Part shown: positions 24,801 to 38,300 of the stretch, in pieces
How the letters are laid out: each line of letters begins with the position of its first letter
Numbering within the stretch: the first letter of the stretch is position 1
Position numbers and translations under genes: made by a program
Notes under the pieces: model-generated
What the model saw: the letters and a program-made list of their open reading frames with translations, nothing else
Database searches by the model: none
What the model was told of the DNA's origin: nothing
NCBI GenBank assembly: GCA_008711295.1
Contig: VUYV01000123.1
Coordinates: 206,014 to 270,013 of the forward strand
Direction: 5' to 3'
Origin: Anarhynchus alexandrinus
Lineage: Eukaryota; Chordata; Aves; Charadriiformes; Charadriidae
DNA length: 64,000 bases

Positions 24801-27800
24801 TAGGCTTAGGAGTGGACCAGAACCAAACTTTTTATCGTGGTTAAAAACATTCAGAACTATGCATTTGAAATATCATGATATTTGAAGTAATATGATAAAT
24901 AAAATGCAGAAAAATGGAAATGGGATTTTTCAAAAGAATCTGAGATATCCTGGCTTGACAACTGCACATTGTAGGTAAGCTACAGAGCATCACAGTCATG
25001 GGCACCATATTGGTATGCACCCAAATGGTCAGCTACACCAACAGCCCAGGAATCAGAGAGCGGACAAGCTGCCACAGAGCCAACATAGTTATTTTTGGAA
25101 TTAACACATTCACCTGGAATACTTTGGTTTAAAAAAATGGCATTTTTGAACTGAGGAACCATCGACTGATAAAATTGTGGTTGGGTGAGCTTGAAAGCAA
25201 TGGTATTAAAGCTAGAAATCATGAGAACTAACATGAAGTTTTCATGAAATTCAAACTTATTCCAATCTTTGGATGTGCATACTACTTAAATTGTTTTAAG
25301 TCCACCCCATAAGTTATATCATGGGAAAAAGTATGATTTGGGCATTTCAGTGTTTGCTGTTCCAGATTAAACTAGGCTGATTTTTTAACAATGGTTCTTT
25401 TCTTATTTGCCTCACCCACTCCTGGTGTTGCCTGGGTGATGTAGTTGTTCAGATGTTGTGGGCTTCTTTGAGTGTTTACTTATCAGTAGTGCAAAGCCTG
25501 TGGAACGGATTGGCTTGCTGAATTGGATTTACAACTGTTTTTCTTCCCCAGAACAGTGGAAAGTAACTAAAATGGTCATATATTTCTTCCTTCTTCCTGT
25601 AGATTCCCTTATCTTCACATGTCTCAACATACACTATCTTTGACATTCTGTCCCTTTTTCACGCTCTGTATTCCCTGGCATGTTTCCCACTCCTTCTTGC
25701 AAAACCTACATTATCTTCTCTTGGCCATCTGCTTTGAAAATGTCTCGTGAAATGGGTAATTTAAAAAGTGGAGTCTGTACATATCTCACCAGAAAAAGAT
25801 TTGTGATGGTTGCAAACTAGAAGCTGAAGCAAATAGCCTCTGCAACACCTTTCCTAGGAAGTTCTGGATCCTGTGACAGTTAAAGCGCTTAAATCAAGTT
25901 TAGGTGTAAAAGGTATTCTTTTAGCCTGTAGTTATGGACTTAATGTCAAAAGTACTTGTTGAAATTCTATTCTCTGTGTTATGCAGTTGTGCAAAATAAA
26001 TAAGCCTAATGATCCCTTCTGGCCTTATGAAAGTTTGCTCTTTTAATTTAAAAGGGCAACCATGTCCTACCATTTATGGTAAGCATGAAGTCAAGCACCG
26101 GTATGCTACTAAGGCAATTTATTAGGGGAAAAAAAGCATGAAATATAACAGCATATTTCTTAAAATCTCCATTTTTAATAAATCAATTTATGAATTAACA
26201 TTATTTTATTTGCAATATTTAAGAAGCTGTTTTCTAAATTTAAAGAGAAAGCACTATAATTTTGAATAGCATAAGCTTGTGCTTGCAAGAAATTGAATCC
26301 TTGCATTAAGAAAAAAACAGCCTCAGTTATGAATGTAAGCAATGATTCTGACAGACATGCACAGAGTAAGATACAGGATTTACATTTCCATGTGTACATA
26401 ATGGACATATAATATGTAAAGGAAAAAAGACTTGATTAAAATTTCCCACTGCAATTGTCTTTGGCAGAAGACAGGATTTTAAGTAACCTACTTTTTTTTT
26501 ATCTGAAGTGCTTTTTATCCATTAAAAGTTTTCTTCAAAACTTTTTGGCCAGAATATGTAAATGTCTAGCTTTAGGACTATTTTCCCCCTCATTTCCCAA
26601 AGAGTAAGGTGCATGTTATTACATCATTTGCATGGCCTTCCATCTTTCTGTCTTTTGTCAGACCCCCCTTAAACTGTAAAATTATGTTGGCCGCTCTTTG
26701 ATAGAAGTCTCGTGAGTGTAATCAGTGTTAACCAACTGTTTGGAAAAGAGAGGCCCTCTTAGGGTCCCACTTAAGGAGAATGTACAGAGGGATCTTCTCT
26801 TGTCTTTCCTGTATGGATGTTCAGAAGTCAAGATGCAGCTACTACCTGACCAAGTAGTATTTGCATAAACTAGCTTATCAACACATACGTGATTCAGCCA
26901 TAACAAGCGGCGTCCCTTCATGTCTAGCAGGTCAGAAAGTGGAGGATTTGGGAGGGAAATAGGGGTATTCCAGTGTATGGAACAGAAGACACAAATCTGT
27001 AGGAAACCACCCTTCATTAGTTGCTCTTCTCAATAACAAAGACAATTCACATAACAGAGGAGGAGCCTTGTCATGTAGCCATGAAGTAAGTTCAAAAGAG
27101 GCCAGAAGGCTTACCCTGAGAGAAAAATTGCAAAATCTTGCTCTTAACCACCTAGATGTTGTTACAATCAAGGCAACAATCTATAATTAGCACTGGACAT
27201 TTTGAGTTAATTCCAGTAGTCCTTACGGGTAATGTCTTGGCAGCCAGAATCTGATGGCTGTGAGGCTTCTCAGCCACACTCTTCACCTAGAGACATCCCG
27301 TGCTGCTAGCTGTGTCCCACTGCTCTTCTCTGAGGGAAACCTGAGGAGGCACAGATGGTCCAACACTACAGCTGTAAAGGCACTAAGAACATCAAAGTCA
27401 AGACTTCATTTCCCTCCAGCACAGCAGGTTTTAAAACAACAACAACAACAAAAAGCTCCTAAACTGTCTATAGCTCAGGAAGTAATCTCAGCCCAAATTG
27501 GCAAGAAGTCAGATAACTTCAAATTGGAAAATGTGCGATTAATTTCCTAAATGCAAGGTGACATGCCTGAGAGGATGGTCTGTATTTGAAATCACAGAAA
27601 GTTGATTAAAAATTGTGCTCTCTACTAAGAAGGAAATAGTCATCCTGAATCTATGATTTGGAGCATGATTTTATTGTACGCTCATTCAAGTGTGCAATGC
27701 CTGATTGAAAATGAAGCAAATCTAATTAATTAATATTGGCCTCCCGCTACCATGCATCTGCACCACACTTCTTGAGTGACAATCCTAAACATCAGAAAAA

Positions 27801-27867
27801 TATAGAACTCTTTATAATCAAGGATCTTATAAACAACAAAATATATATTAAAAAAAAAAAACCTCCC
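21863..27867. other. AT-rich unique DNA
   Basis: No exon or RNA gene is supported. A poly(A) run lies at 22707-22722. The interval 27640-27770 combines TAATTAATTAAT with low simple-repeat content and resembles a conserved non-coding element. Short frames are scattered and unsupported. An (AAC)n run sits at 27438-27450. Confidence 0.5.
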
Positions 27868-28062
27868 CGAACCGTATCCTATTGCTAAGAATAATCCAAC
27901 GGTATTTTAACCGCCCCGCTGAACAGACAGGCCTTACATCGCGCTCTGAATTTCGCCAAACTGGGGCTCTGGCGGAGGGCCAAAGGAAGCAGGTTTCAGC
28001 GGCGCGGGCCCTCCAGTGAGAACACCCTACCGCCGGTCCCCCCGAGCCGGGGCACTGCGCAT
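27868..28062. promoter_or_regulatory. Isolated CpG-rich patch (mini CpG island)
   Basis: About 195 bp contain 17 CpG dinucleotides, while the flanking kilobases are nearly CpG-free and AT-rich. The patch starts directly after a poly(A) stretch (27850-27861) and ends abruptly at 28060. CpG clusters of this sort persist where the germline is unmethylated, as at promoters or some enhancers. A recent insertion that has not yet lost its CpGs is the alternative, and the adjacent A-run allows retroposition in + orientation only if the poly(A) belonged to a minus-strand copy. No TATA box or convincing first exon is visible. The 81-codon minus-strand frame here is probably only a by-product of GC content. 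Confidence 0.45.
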
Positions 28063-31000
28063 TCATTTTATGTGTAGTGCTCCTGTGTCTCACAACTGCT
28101 ATGTCTGATATTTTCTTTATGACTTCAGCTTATTTGCAGATTTGGCTGCAAGATGTATTTTCACACAGTACTCAATACAAAGTCTAAAACCGAAGCTCAG
28201 AAATACAGTCTACCAAATTTAACTGGATTAACTTGATGTCGAGAAATAATAACTTTGGAAGGACAGAGGAATCTGTTCCTATGCAGTTTTGAAAATTTCT
28301 GGCATGCAGTATGACACCAAAAAATGTTATACCAAAAGTATATACAACCTTAGCTGTCAGTCAGGTGAAATTGCTTCACAGATACCTGAGAGAAACACAG
28401 AGAAGCCAGGAAAGTAACATTAAGTCACCAGTGGCAGATAACAGCCACAAGTACTCACCATCACTTTTGTACTCTACGTCATCGACTGGCATTCTAACCT
28501 GTTTCACTCTTCTCACCACAACTTCTCTTTAGACAGCTACCAATGGCCAGTATATACATTTTTTTTTTTTTTGATCATTGTACCTGAAGGATAAGGTGGG
28601 GGTTTTCTTTGCAGGGGGGAGGAAAAAAAAAATTAAAAATTGGGATTTGTAAGGAGTAGTCACAAGTGCATGGTCTGTGGGTACAGTGTCTGTGGTCTTT
28701 CTAAAGTTATGGATTGCTGAATGGAAGAAGGGATGTCTGTTAGGTGGCCGTAGATTTTCTATTCCTTCCTTTTTGAGTTTCCATGTGTTTTGTATTGTAA
28801 TTTAAAGATTAAGTTCCAGTGTTTGCAAACATAAAATAAAAGTCAGCCTGCTGACAAATAACATCGTTTCAGATGTTTATCTTCTCAACTGCTGATCAAA
28901 CCCCTTTCCAATTTGTGCAAAAGCTTCCATTATGAAAAAATAATTCCTTTTTTGTTTCATAAATACAAGTACCTATTTCAATAGATCTTCTTTCACTGTT
29001 TCAAAAGGCTGAATAATATTGAATGAATGAAAATAGAGATTATGTCAATTTCAGAACAAAATCTCTAAGCAATTAGGAGTCTGCTGTGGTTGTATTCTTC
29101 TCTGAACAAGCTATTAGGCTTTAGGGCTTAAAAAGAAAAACTATATTTGTATTTCTCCACAGAAACCTATGCCAGAGATCTGACCTCAATCAATGAACTC
29201 TTAAGAGAACCACACAGGTGCTAGAGATGGCTAAGAAGAGATGGCTGGAGAAGTGTATTTATTATCTTTATTGTATGCCTCACACTGACACCTGACTGAT
29301 TAATATAAAAACATCCAACTCTTTCCAGTGGCTGGCAAAAAGATTAATTTTTATCTCATCATTAACATTCCCATCAAGTGATGAATTATAAAACTTCTGC
29401 CTGCAAATCCAAATTGTAAAAAAAGGGCAGAGAGAATCAATATTTTTTTCACACAGTAAAATCTTAAAAAACTGTCCAACTGGATATCTTCAGGTCTGCT
29501 CTTAATATCTGGAGTGAGTTCCAAATAATCCCAGTTGACTGCAACAGAATTTAAGCTGGCATGTCAAACTGAGGATGGACTTGGAGCCAGAGAGCAGTCT
29601 TTCCACACCCCTCAGTCAGCACATCTAAGAGCTCTGCTACCTGCTTGCAGGTGGCCCAGCATATATTTGCTTGGAGGACAAGATATATGTGCAGGGAAAA
29701 AGTTTTCTCAAGACTATCATATTGTTTATGAAGCACTCTGATATAATATTTCCTATGATATTTCCAATTCATGCTGTGAATACAATTTTATATATGACCA
29801 AGTGCTTAGAAACTTCTAACTGCACATTAAATGAGCAGTCTGAAGACAAAATAGTTATCTGAACATGCAATGGCATCAGTGAGAAATTCTACTGGATTCT
29901 TGTGTCACATGTAGAGCAGAAAGAGCAGGTCTCAATATAGTCATCAAAGAGTCTGAATGCCTCATTTCTCTAGTGCAGCCATTCTCCTAGCATTAAAACC
30001 AATTTTAAAATTATTAATATCTCTATTGCCATGAAAATCTATACATTGTTTGTGTGTATATATGCATTTTTATAACTGACCACTTAAAGTATTCAAACAT
30101 GGAGTTCTGTGTTTCGCTTGTATGGATAAAATGCTGCAATAATGGAAAGTAGCAATAGAACAACAATGGATGTAATAACAGCCTTAGCCTTGCAAGGTAT
30201 TTTATACACAAAATGAAGGGACACTTAAAACAAGCTCATGCATGGCTTTAGACGCCTAATTTACTCAAAAATTCGATCAGCTAATTACACAAGAGAACAA
30301 CCAGTTTCACCCTCATGTCTTAAATTCTGAAGTTCTTAAATTCTGTAGTCACAATTGTTGGCGAGTCTGTCCCCAAGATTGCCCTGTCACTAAGAGTTTT
30401 CCTCCTGCCTTCACAAGGGCAGAAAAACCCCTCATCAGTCTGGATTCCTCATGCTAGAGGGTTTTGCTGGAAACTCATCACATGTGGTCAGTGTGGGTTG
30501 GCGAGTGCTCGATTTTGTTAGCAAACTCTATCCGCTAACCTTACCACCAAAGCTGAACCTGCCAGAGACCACTTTCCCTGATGACACTACTGACAGAGTC
30601 TTTGTCAAATCTAGAATGGGCAAATAAGTTTAAACAAAAAAAGAACTGACTTAAACAACTGTGCGAAACTCAAAGTGTGTTTCCAATGAATCAGTACTTT
30701 GGTTTTAAAAAAAGCTGACATAACCTTTCCTGACTGTTTTTTGTTCTTTAGTCTCTTTTAAAATTCCTGGTTCAAGCCAGGCCAGTAAGTAGAAACAGAA
30801 AATGCTACAGAAGTACCTTTCCTTGTTGAGTTTTTTACAAAAAAAAAAAAAAAGAAAAAGAAAAGAAAAAGGAAGTTGGATACATCTCTCAAGAATACCT
30901 CTTTTTTTTCAGCTTTTACCACCAAGTTTTACAAATACAAGATTAAGCTAATTTAAACCTAACTTTTTTTACCCCCTGAAAATGTAATTGGTGGTGACAC

Positions 31001-31800
31001 TTTATGTCAGAAATCTGATGTAACTACAGACTGGATTTAGACATGGATACAAGTTTCCTTAATGGCTTAAAAGAAAGAAATATTGCCAGAATTGTGCTAT
31101 TATAGGAAACTTAGTTTCAAATAAATAGACTGAAAAATATTTTTACTTTATATTGATAGTGTCCTGATATAGCTGGGTTTGAGGGCTGGAACTTTTCTTC
31201 ACTAGTCACTGAACCAACAGGAGGTAATGCTTTTATCAGTTTTGTTTTGGCACATGGTAAAGAGATAATGGAAGTTCTAATTATAGCAGACAGCTTTGAA
31301 TCCTGATCTGATTTAGTTTAAATTAAATATAAAAGCAAACACAGGCTAGACAGCAATGATGAGTCTTTATTTCAAAAAAGCAGGCCTGGAGAACTTTATG
31401 AAAACTATTCCCTGAGATTTATAGAAAAAAGAATTAGATGTGAGGTGTCTCAGCAGTGAGAACAGGATTTAGACTGAACGCAAAATAAACTTGACACAAA
31501 GAGAAAAGTGAGTGTTTTGTGTCATCCAGAAGGTATGACATTGGCATAATGGCCAATAAATTAAGATAAACTAGGTAAATTAAGAAGTACATGTAGCAAT
31601 TAAGATTATTGCAGACAAAATACAGGCAAAGCAACACATTCAACAAAGTGTTCAGATAGTCTCCATCTCATGTTGCTGAAATAACTAATCTATGCACTTG
31701 CAAGGCTTTGTAGCAAGGACTTATGATAATTTATCAAGTTGGATGCATTAATTCATCAGGTGGTGCAGCACCTTAGTAAACTTAAGGAACAGGCATGTCA
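28063..31800. other. Gene-poor interval
   Basis: No gene is supported. Simple-sequence features are a T-run near 28559-28573 and a purine tract of A with scattered G at 30838-30873. The stretch 29280-29480, with several ATTAAT/GATTAA cores, looks like conserved non-coding DNA. Confidence 0.5.
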
Positions 31801-32365
31801 CAGAATCACAGAATCATTTAGGTCAGAAAAGACCTTTAAGATCATAGAGTTCAACCGTTAACCTAATATTACCAAGTACACCACTAAAGCATGTCCCTAA
31901 GTGCCAAATCTACACATCTTTTAAATACCTCCAGGCATGGTGACTCAACCACTTCCCTGGGCAGCCTGTTCCAATGCTTGATAACCCTTTCAGTGAAGAA
32001 ATTTTTCCTCACATCCAAGCTAACCCTCACCTGGTGCAACTTGAGGCTGTTTTCTCTTATCCTATCACTTGTTACTTGGGAGAAGAGACCAACCCCCACC
32101 TCTCTACAACCTCCTTTCAGGTAGTTGTATAGAGCGATAAGATCTCCCCTCAGCCTCCTCTTCTCCAGGCTAAAAAAACCCAGTTCCCTCAGCTGCTCCT
32201 CATAAGACTTGTTCTCCAGAGACCTCACCAGCTTTGTTGCCCTTCTCTGGACACGCTCCAGCGTTTCAATGTCTTTCTTGTAGTGAGGGGCCCAAAACTG
32301 AACACAGTACTTGAGGTACGGCCTCACCAGTGCCAGGTACAGGGGGAGATGATCACTTCCCTAGT
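31801..32365 (-). mobile_element. CR1 LINE, 5'-truncated 3' part
   Basis: On the minus strand this is the last 0.56 kb of a CR1 element: the C-terminal part of ORF2, a short 3' untranslated region and the terminal repeat (antisense CAGAATCACAGAATCA at 31801). The match to CR1 stops abruptly near 32365, which is the usual 5' truncation of target-primed reverse transcription. The coding part is still open over 147 codons, so the copy is younger than the one at 13.5 kb. It can no longer encode a functional enzyme because the catalytic palm domain and endonuclease are missing. Confidence 0.92.
31884..32327 (-). pseudogene. CR1 ORF2 C-terminal fragment
   Basis: A 147-codon open remnant of the CR1 replicase polyprotein. 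It begins in the conserved segment around '[17 protein letters not shown]', continues through '[11 protein letters not shown]' and '[16 protein letters not shown]', and ends with '[13 protein letters not shown]' before a TAG stop at 31884. This is the thumb and C-terminal part that follows the reverse-transcriptase palm; catalytic Asp residues are absent. The chosen Met is internal to the original protein, and homology extends upstream to about 32365. It lacks frameshifts and nonsense changes, so it is either fairly young or has been lucky. Confidence 0.85.
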
Positions 32366-35300
32366 AGCTCCATCTTCTCTGTGAGCAAGCTGCCTTTCTT
32401 ACCTTTGCACATGTTTTTTAGACAGCTGAGAATGAAAATAGCCCGTTAGATCTTACTGCACCTTAGTCGCCTTGGATTGTTCTTTTCCAGAAAGCGGTTG
32501 CACCTTTTCTGGAGGTAGGATTGCCAGGAGCAGCCCAGTCTGAGTGATCTCTTTCTTAGTTCTTTTGAAACTGCCAGCAATATTCCTGGCTTTTAGAGGA
32601 CATTAAGGATCTGATCCCTTAAACTTAAGTACTCTCAAGTGGTTCTGTGAGGGAAAGCCCAAACCACTAGCCAGTTTTGAACATACAGATTTTGCCCCAT
32701 AGTTATAAACTTGACTGACAAAGTGTAGTATGACATTCCTGTGAGAAAAAAAAAAATGCAAGAGGAAATGATTCCCATTTATATGGTTGATGCAAAGTCG
32801 ATATGGAGTTTATATAGTGAGAAAATGTTTTTTCTGCTTTTTTTCTTGCTTTGCTGTTATACTACCTTTCATAACATTTTTGCCTCATTCTTTAATGATT
32901 CTTCTTTCCAAAAATCTTATGAGTGGAACAACACATCCTATGTTTTTTAAGACATCTTAAAGGAACATAGTTACCAGCAGGTGTATGTTTGACACTTTTT
33001 AAAATCTAGAATGAGCAACTCGTCTATCTTTGTTTCTCTGGGCAGAGAGGGTAATCCCCTCACAGATGACACTTGAAATTCCAGAATTTTAACATGTACA
33101 GGTACAGGTTGATTACTGTAGGTTTTGTTTCCTTTTCTTCCGTTTGAATTCCATGTATTTTACCAGATTTACAGAGACGTGAAGTTGAAATAATGCAGTG
33201 TTAAATCCAGCACGTTAAAAAAAAAAAAAAAAAGTACCTCTAGTGCTGTATTGGTCCAAATAAATCTACACTCACATTCTCCTACCCTTTGCCTGACACT
33301 TTGTTTTTGTCTGTCTTTAATTTGCAAGCTTTTGCGGAAAGAAAATGTCACTATTTCTTTTTGTAAGTTTACATAAACTGCACTCTTCAGTGCAAGATAA
33401 ATAATGCATAAAATCTATTCATGCTGTTTGAACAAGTTTGAGGAGACTTGCAAGAAGAGAGCTGACAATGCAGACTTAACAGTTTGATCAGTCAAAGCAC
33501 AGATTCCCAACAAGTGAATCAGGTTGATTCCCAGCAATCACCAGCCACTGAATGCATTGTGATTTTGCATTATCAGTCGGAAATTGATTTAATGGCATCC
33601 CCTGAGCCCTAATCTTTTTCCTAATTGCTTGTGATTTATTTTTCAGGAAAGTGGGCAGCTTTGGAAAGGTTTGAGTTGCTCTGTTAAAATATCTTTTTTC
33701 TCATCTAGTGGCACAGACTGACTGGGAATCCAGGGATACTGGGCTTTTGTGTAACTTCCAGACAGATTTAATTATTAGTAATTATGTAGCAAAACAAACA
33801 AAAAGACTTTTCTGCTTTGCTTTTCATCGTGTTTCTGTCCCAAAACAAAATGCAAGCATATGCTTCTGAAAGAAAGGGGGAGGCTGAAAAGGAATGTAGT
33901 ACTACCTCCATGCGGTAAAACTTGGTTTGCTGGAGGGTCCCATGGAGAAAAACATCTGATCTGTGCTGGACATCCACATTTGAACTAGTTGCTTGAGGGG
34001 TTGGGGAGGAGAATAATTCATCTCATCCTAATGCAGGCAATTAAATTATGTGAAATGAATTGGTCTTTAAGAATATTTATTTCATTAAGAATATGTGATA
34101 AGCTCAGTTGAAGGCATCTACACCGAAAACATGTACAGCTAGGTTAGGTGAATCACTCCTTGAGGTTTTTGTCTCTACTGGTAAATTAAGCAATGCCAGG
34201 GAATGTTCCTGGGTACTGGAATTCAATCATCTATAATATTCAATTATTTAAACAGCCCACGGTGTGGTTTTGGTCTATTCCACTTAGGGCTCCACCAAAC
34301 AATTCCTTGGCATGGTTTGGGAGCACACACAGGCCAGCAGCCGTTCCTAGCAGGCAATGTGAACGTAGCCACCCTGTCTTTGAAGGTAAAAGAGTTTAAA
34401 AGTACAAATGCAGTTTGGTCCTTGCCAGCTGCCCTCAGTGCCAGAAAACTGCTCAAGTGATGTTTAATTTTCTACTATAGATGTATCCTGAGTATCTAAG
34501 TTTGAAAGTAATGGTAGGGGACAGTAAGCCTTCATAATGAAATTTGTCATATATTTTCATCAATGTGTTGTTTACATTATTTTAGTTTATCTGTTAATTG
34601 CAAATCTGTACACAAATGAAACCAGGGTAGGAAGTCTTTAGAGTATTGCCACAGTATACAGGGTGAATCATAGTGAAACATGCTCCTAAATAACGTGATA
34701 CATCGGAAAAATATAATGTGGCCTAAGTATCTGTGACTGCTCTAATTACTTCAGTACAGCTTGTGCCTGAGGGTCCTGACATAAGGAAAATGACAACAAC
34801 CAACGCATGTTTTGGTGCCGTCAATTTACTGTATTCTATCTGCCTCCTTTGCTTGTCTAAATATTGAAACAGAAAAGTTCATGAGCCTTATGGAATATAT
34901 TTTAATTAAACAGCTACTATAATATCATTCCTCTACTATGAAGAGGTGTTTGCCTTTGTACAGTTTAATGACAGCTTATTATTACCACTGTAGCAAACCA
35001 GTATTTTAGACCAGAGGTGGGTTTTTCTGATGTAACCAAGACTTTCATATGTGGTATGGAATTATCTGCTTGGAAAATAGACACATATGTAAACTTTGCA
35101 TAGACACCAGTATGGAGTAATTACACAGGTTTCCTCCCCATTCTTGATTTTTATTTGTGTGCTATTACCAATTATGTGAATATAACACTGACTGTCTTTT
35201 GAAAAACAGAAGGTCTAAGAGTTGATCCAAATTCCGGGGTGAACTATTCCTCAACAATGACATCTGCAAAGCGTATACTTTAATGTGAAACATATATCAA

Positions 35301-38300
35301 GTAAATAAATTATTCTTTTTAAATATATTAAATTCCTTATATGGAATAGATACTATGCTCTCTGATTCAAACGAGAAATTACAAAGCCAATGAGAAATGA
35401 GAACAGACTGTTTGCAATTTTCTGAGATCATGAGAAACTGCTGAGCCAATTGGTAATTTCAGCCCACTTGCTTATTTCTCAATTAACGCTCCTGTAAAAT
35501 AAAGAATAAACAAGCTTTGCTCTGCCTGTTGCTTAATTAGGCATAACAAAACTTTCTGAAGTGTGGTACCTCAGCAATTGAAGGTATCATGGTTGTAGGC
35601 AGGGGCCTGCCAACAACAATATGAAAAACTTCTGAACCTTGCCAAGGCTGCTCCTCAGCAAGGCTGAGGCTTCTCCAAGTTGTATGAACCATTTCCTGCA
35701 GAAGGGTTGGACTTTTTCCTTCAACACAATTTTTGAAAGTTATTTATTTACCATATTCTGGGTATCTTCTCTTAACAATACTGTCTTGGGGTTGTTTCTG
35801 GAAAAGCTTAAGATAACTGGATCTGGGTTCCATGCAGTAAGAGTTTTACTTCAGGGCCTCACGTTTCAGTAAGTTCCTACAGTTAGTTTCACTGTATAGT
35901 ATAAACCGTATTCCTCTGATTTTCCACAAGCACCTGAGACGAAGGAAAAGTAGTCCATAACATCTTTCATGGACTTGCTGCTGGACGGTGGTTTGGATTA
36001 TCCAAGTGAAAGAGTCAGGTGTAAAAGAACTGATGCCCCTCGGTCAGTGGTCTGCGGAGAGCAGGTGGAGAGAGAGCAGGTGGGATCTGGTGGACCAGGA
36101 AGGAAGAGGTGAACATGGCTTTTAGGTCTTTACTGACTGCCTAGGGCATCTGAGCTAGTGCTGACAGAGTAGTAGTTCAATGCTGATGTAAGCCTGCAGT
36201 AAATTGGGAGCATTTGGGAGCAAATGGGAAACAGGAAGGAAATTGTGCCTCAGCATCTCGGAAATGCTCTGCCTCCCAAGACTTTTCTTGGGTAAGTGCC
36301 ACTGACGATGCCATTCCTTGCTCTGGAGAGGAGCTGAGTTAAAACCCATCTCTTGCTGAGTTCCTGCCAGCCTCGGGCAAGCAGGAGCTGTAGGGAGACC
36401 TGGCTGAAGATATGCACACGTTCCCATGGTTTTCATGGAGGCTTTTTTGCGAGGAGAGTTCTGAAACTGTGGCTCTATGAGTAATGTACATCTAGTAAAT
36501 TCATGTGTACGGATATGCAAATAACCTCCCTGCTTGGACTCTCGAGATCCTCCTTGGCTGTAAATATTTCCTTTGACAGTGTGCTATTCTAAACACACAT
36601 TTGCCTTGCAACAAAAGCAACGCTAACTGTAATACAAACTTGGCTCAGACATGCTCCCAGTTTTCTTAGATTAAACTCCAGCTGCATTTATTTTAGGGTC
36701 TGATCAACTTTATCGTTGGCTCTCATGCTTCCTAAGAGTAATGAAAACTTGTAGAGGGCACATAGTTTGTGCAGCAATGAAAAAGAGCAGAAATCCTCTT
36801 GAATAAGAAGTTCAGTTACTGTGGCATGCACAGTGACATCTCTAAGGACATTTAGATGAAAATTATAGACTCTCTTTTAAGAAAGAGACAGGATAGGAAG
36901 TGCTGGTGAGAAAATTTGCAAATCAAGCAAGGAAAAAACAGTGTGAGGCCTCTCCAGACAAACACTGACCATCTGTAATTGTTTGCAGAACCTCCCAAGT
37001 ACAGTTTCCAAGAATTTTAGATTTATCTAGCATTTGTTCTTCATTTGGTTAGGCCTGCTTGCTCACTTACTGGAGTCTAATACATGTTACATGATAGAAG
37101 ACATGTCCAAGAAGCCTACCATCTACTTTGTAAACCAGCAGTGTTGCCCACAACTTCCAAAACAAACATCTAAATATAATTCATTCTCAGTTGGCAAGCT
37201 CCACTGGCATTGCAGGATGATAGAAATGGGGACAGGAGATGGTTTCATCAGCTCTCTGTTATAGCTAAAGACCTTTGGGGAGAGTGCCACTCATGAGGGC
37301 TGTCCTTTGGCTAAGATGGAAGAACAGGACATCCCAATACAAAGACTTTTTTAGGCTAAATAGGAGTCAGCTTGCATCCAAAAGCAGGATAGCCAGTACC
37401 AGGCTTAATACACCCTCGTTCCCCATGCCCAGACCCAGCTGCTGCACTTTATGCCCGTACTGGCCTCGCAGGTGGTCTGGTTTGTGAGCCTGTGGGAAGA
37501 GCAGCTTGGGGAGTGGGGTGTGTTCGCTCATGGCTGTATGAGTGTTATGCTGACGGGAAGATGTCAGGCTGGAAATGAGCAGTAGGGAGAGACTGGGGGA
37601 GAGTAACCTTTGTGAAGGAAACATTTGTGAAGTTACGCCTTTATTTTTGCAGGTCTACAGTTCTTTATTCCTTTGGAAAGGCGGGTGCAAATTGGGTGCC
37701 AAATGGAAACCTGAATTGGTAGTGTGTGGTGCTCATCTTGCAATTCCTTTGGATAATTTTAAGTGAGCATGTATGCAAGCAGGGCAATCAGGCTCCTCAT
37801 GTAGGTAGGTATGTATCTTCCACTTCAGAAGTCAAGCAAACAAATTGTCTGATGTGGTTGCTTTGAAGGTGTTTTATTTTGCTTTTCAGCTGGTTCTCTG
37901 AAAAAAAACAGGAGTAGTGCCAGGCCTTCTCAAAGGGAGAATGAAGATACAAAGTTCTTATTTTGGGATACTTTTTCTTGGTGGAAGGGACAAAAAGAAA
38001 AGATTTCAGGGAAGTGCAAAGAAGAACGAGCAGGTGAAAAAAAACATTAATTTCTGGTTAAATCTTTCAGTCAAGATTTTTTTATAAAAAGGAATTGTTA
38101 TTTAAATTTCCAGACGTAATATTGCAATGTGAGCTTTCTGATGTACACCTGAGAAGAAAATTGATATCCTTATTTATTTTTAGTAGTTTAGCATTGGAGA
38201 TACTCAATTAATTTCAATTTATAAATTACATTTTGACATTCTTAAATCAAAGATCTATTTTTCTACTCTCCACCTTAAAGCTACTCCCCACCTGCCTTAA

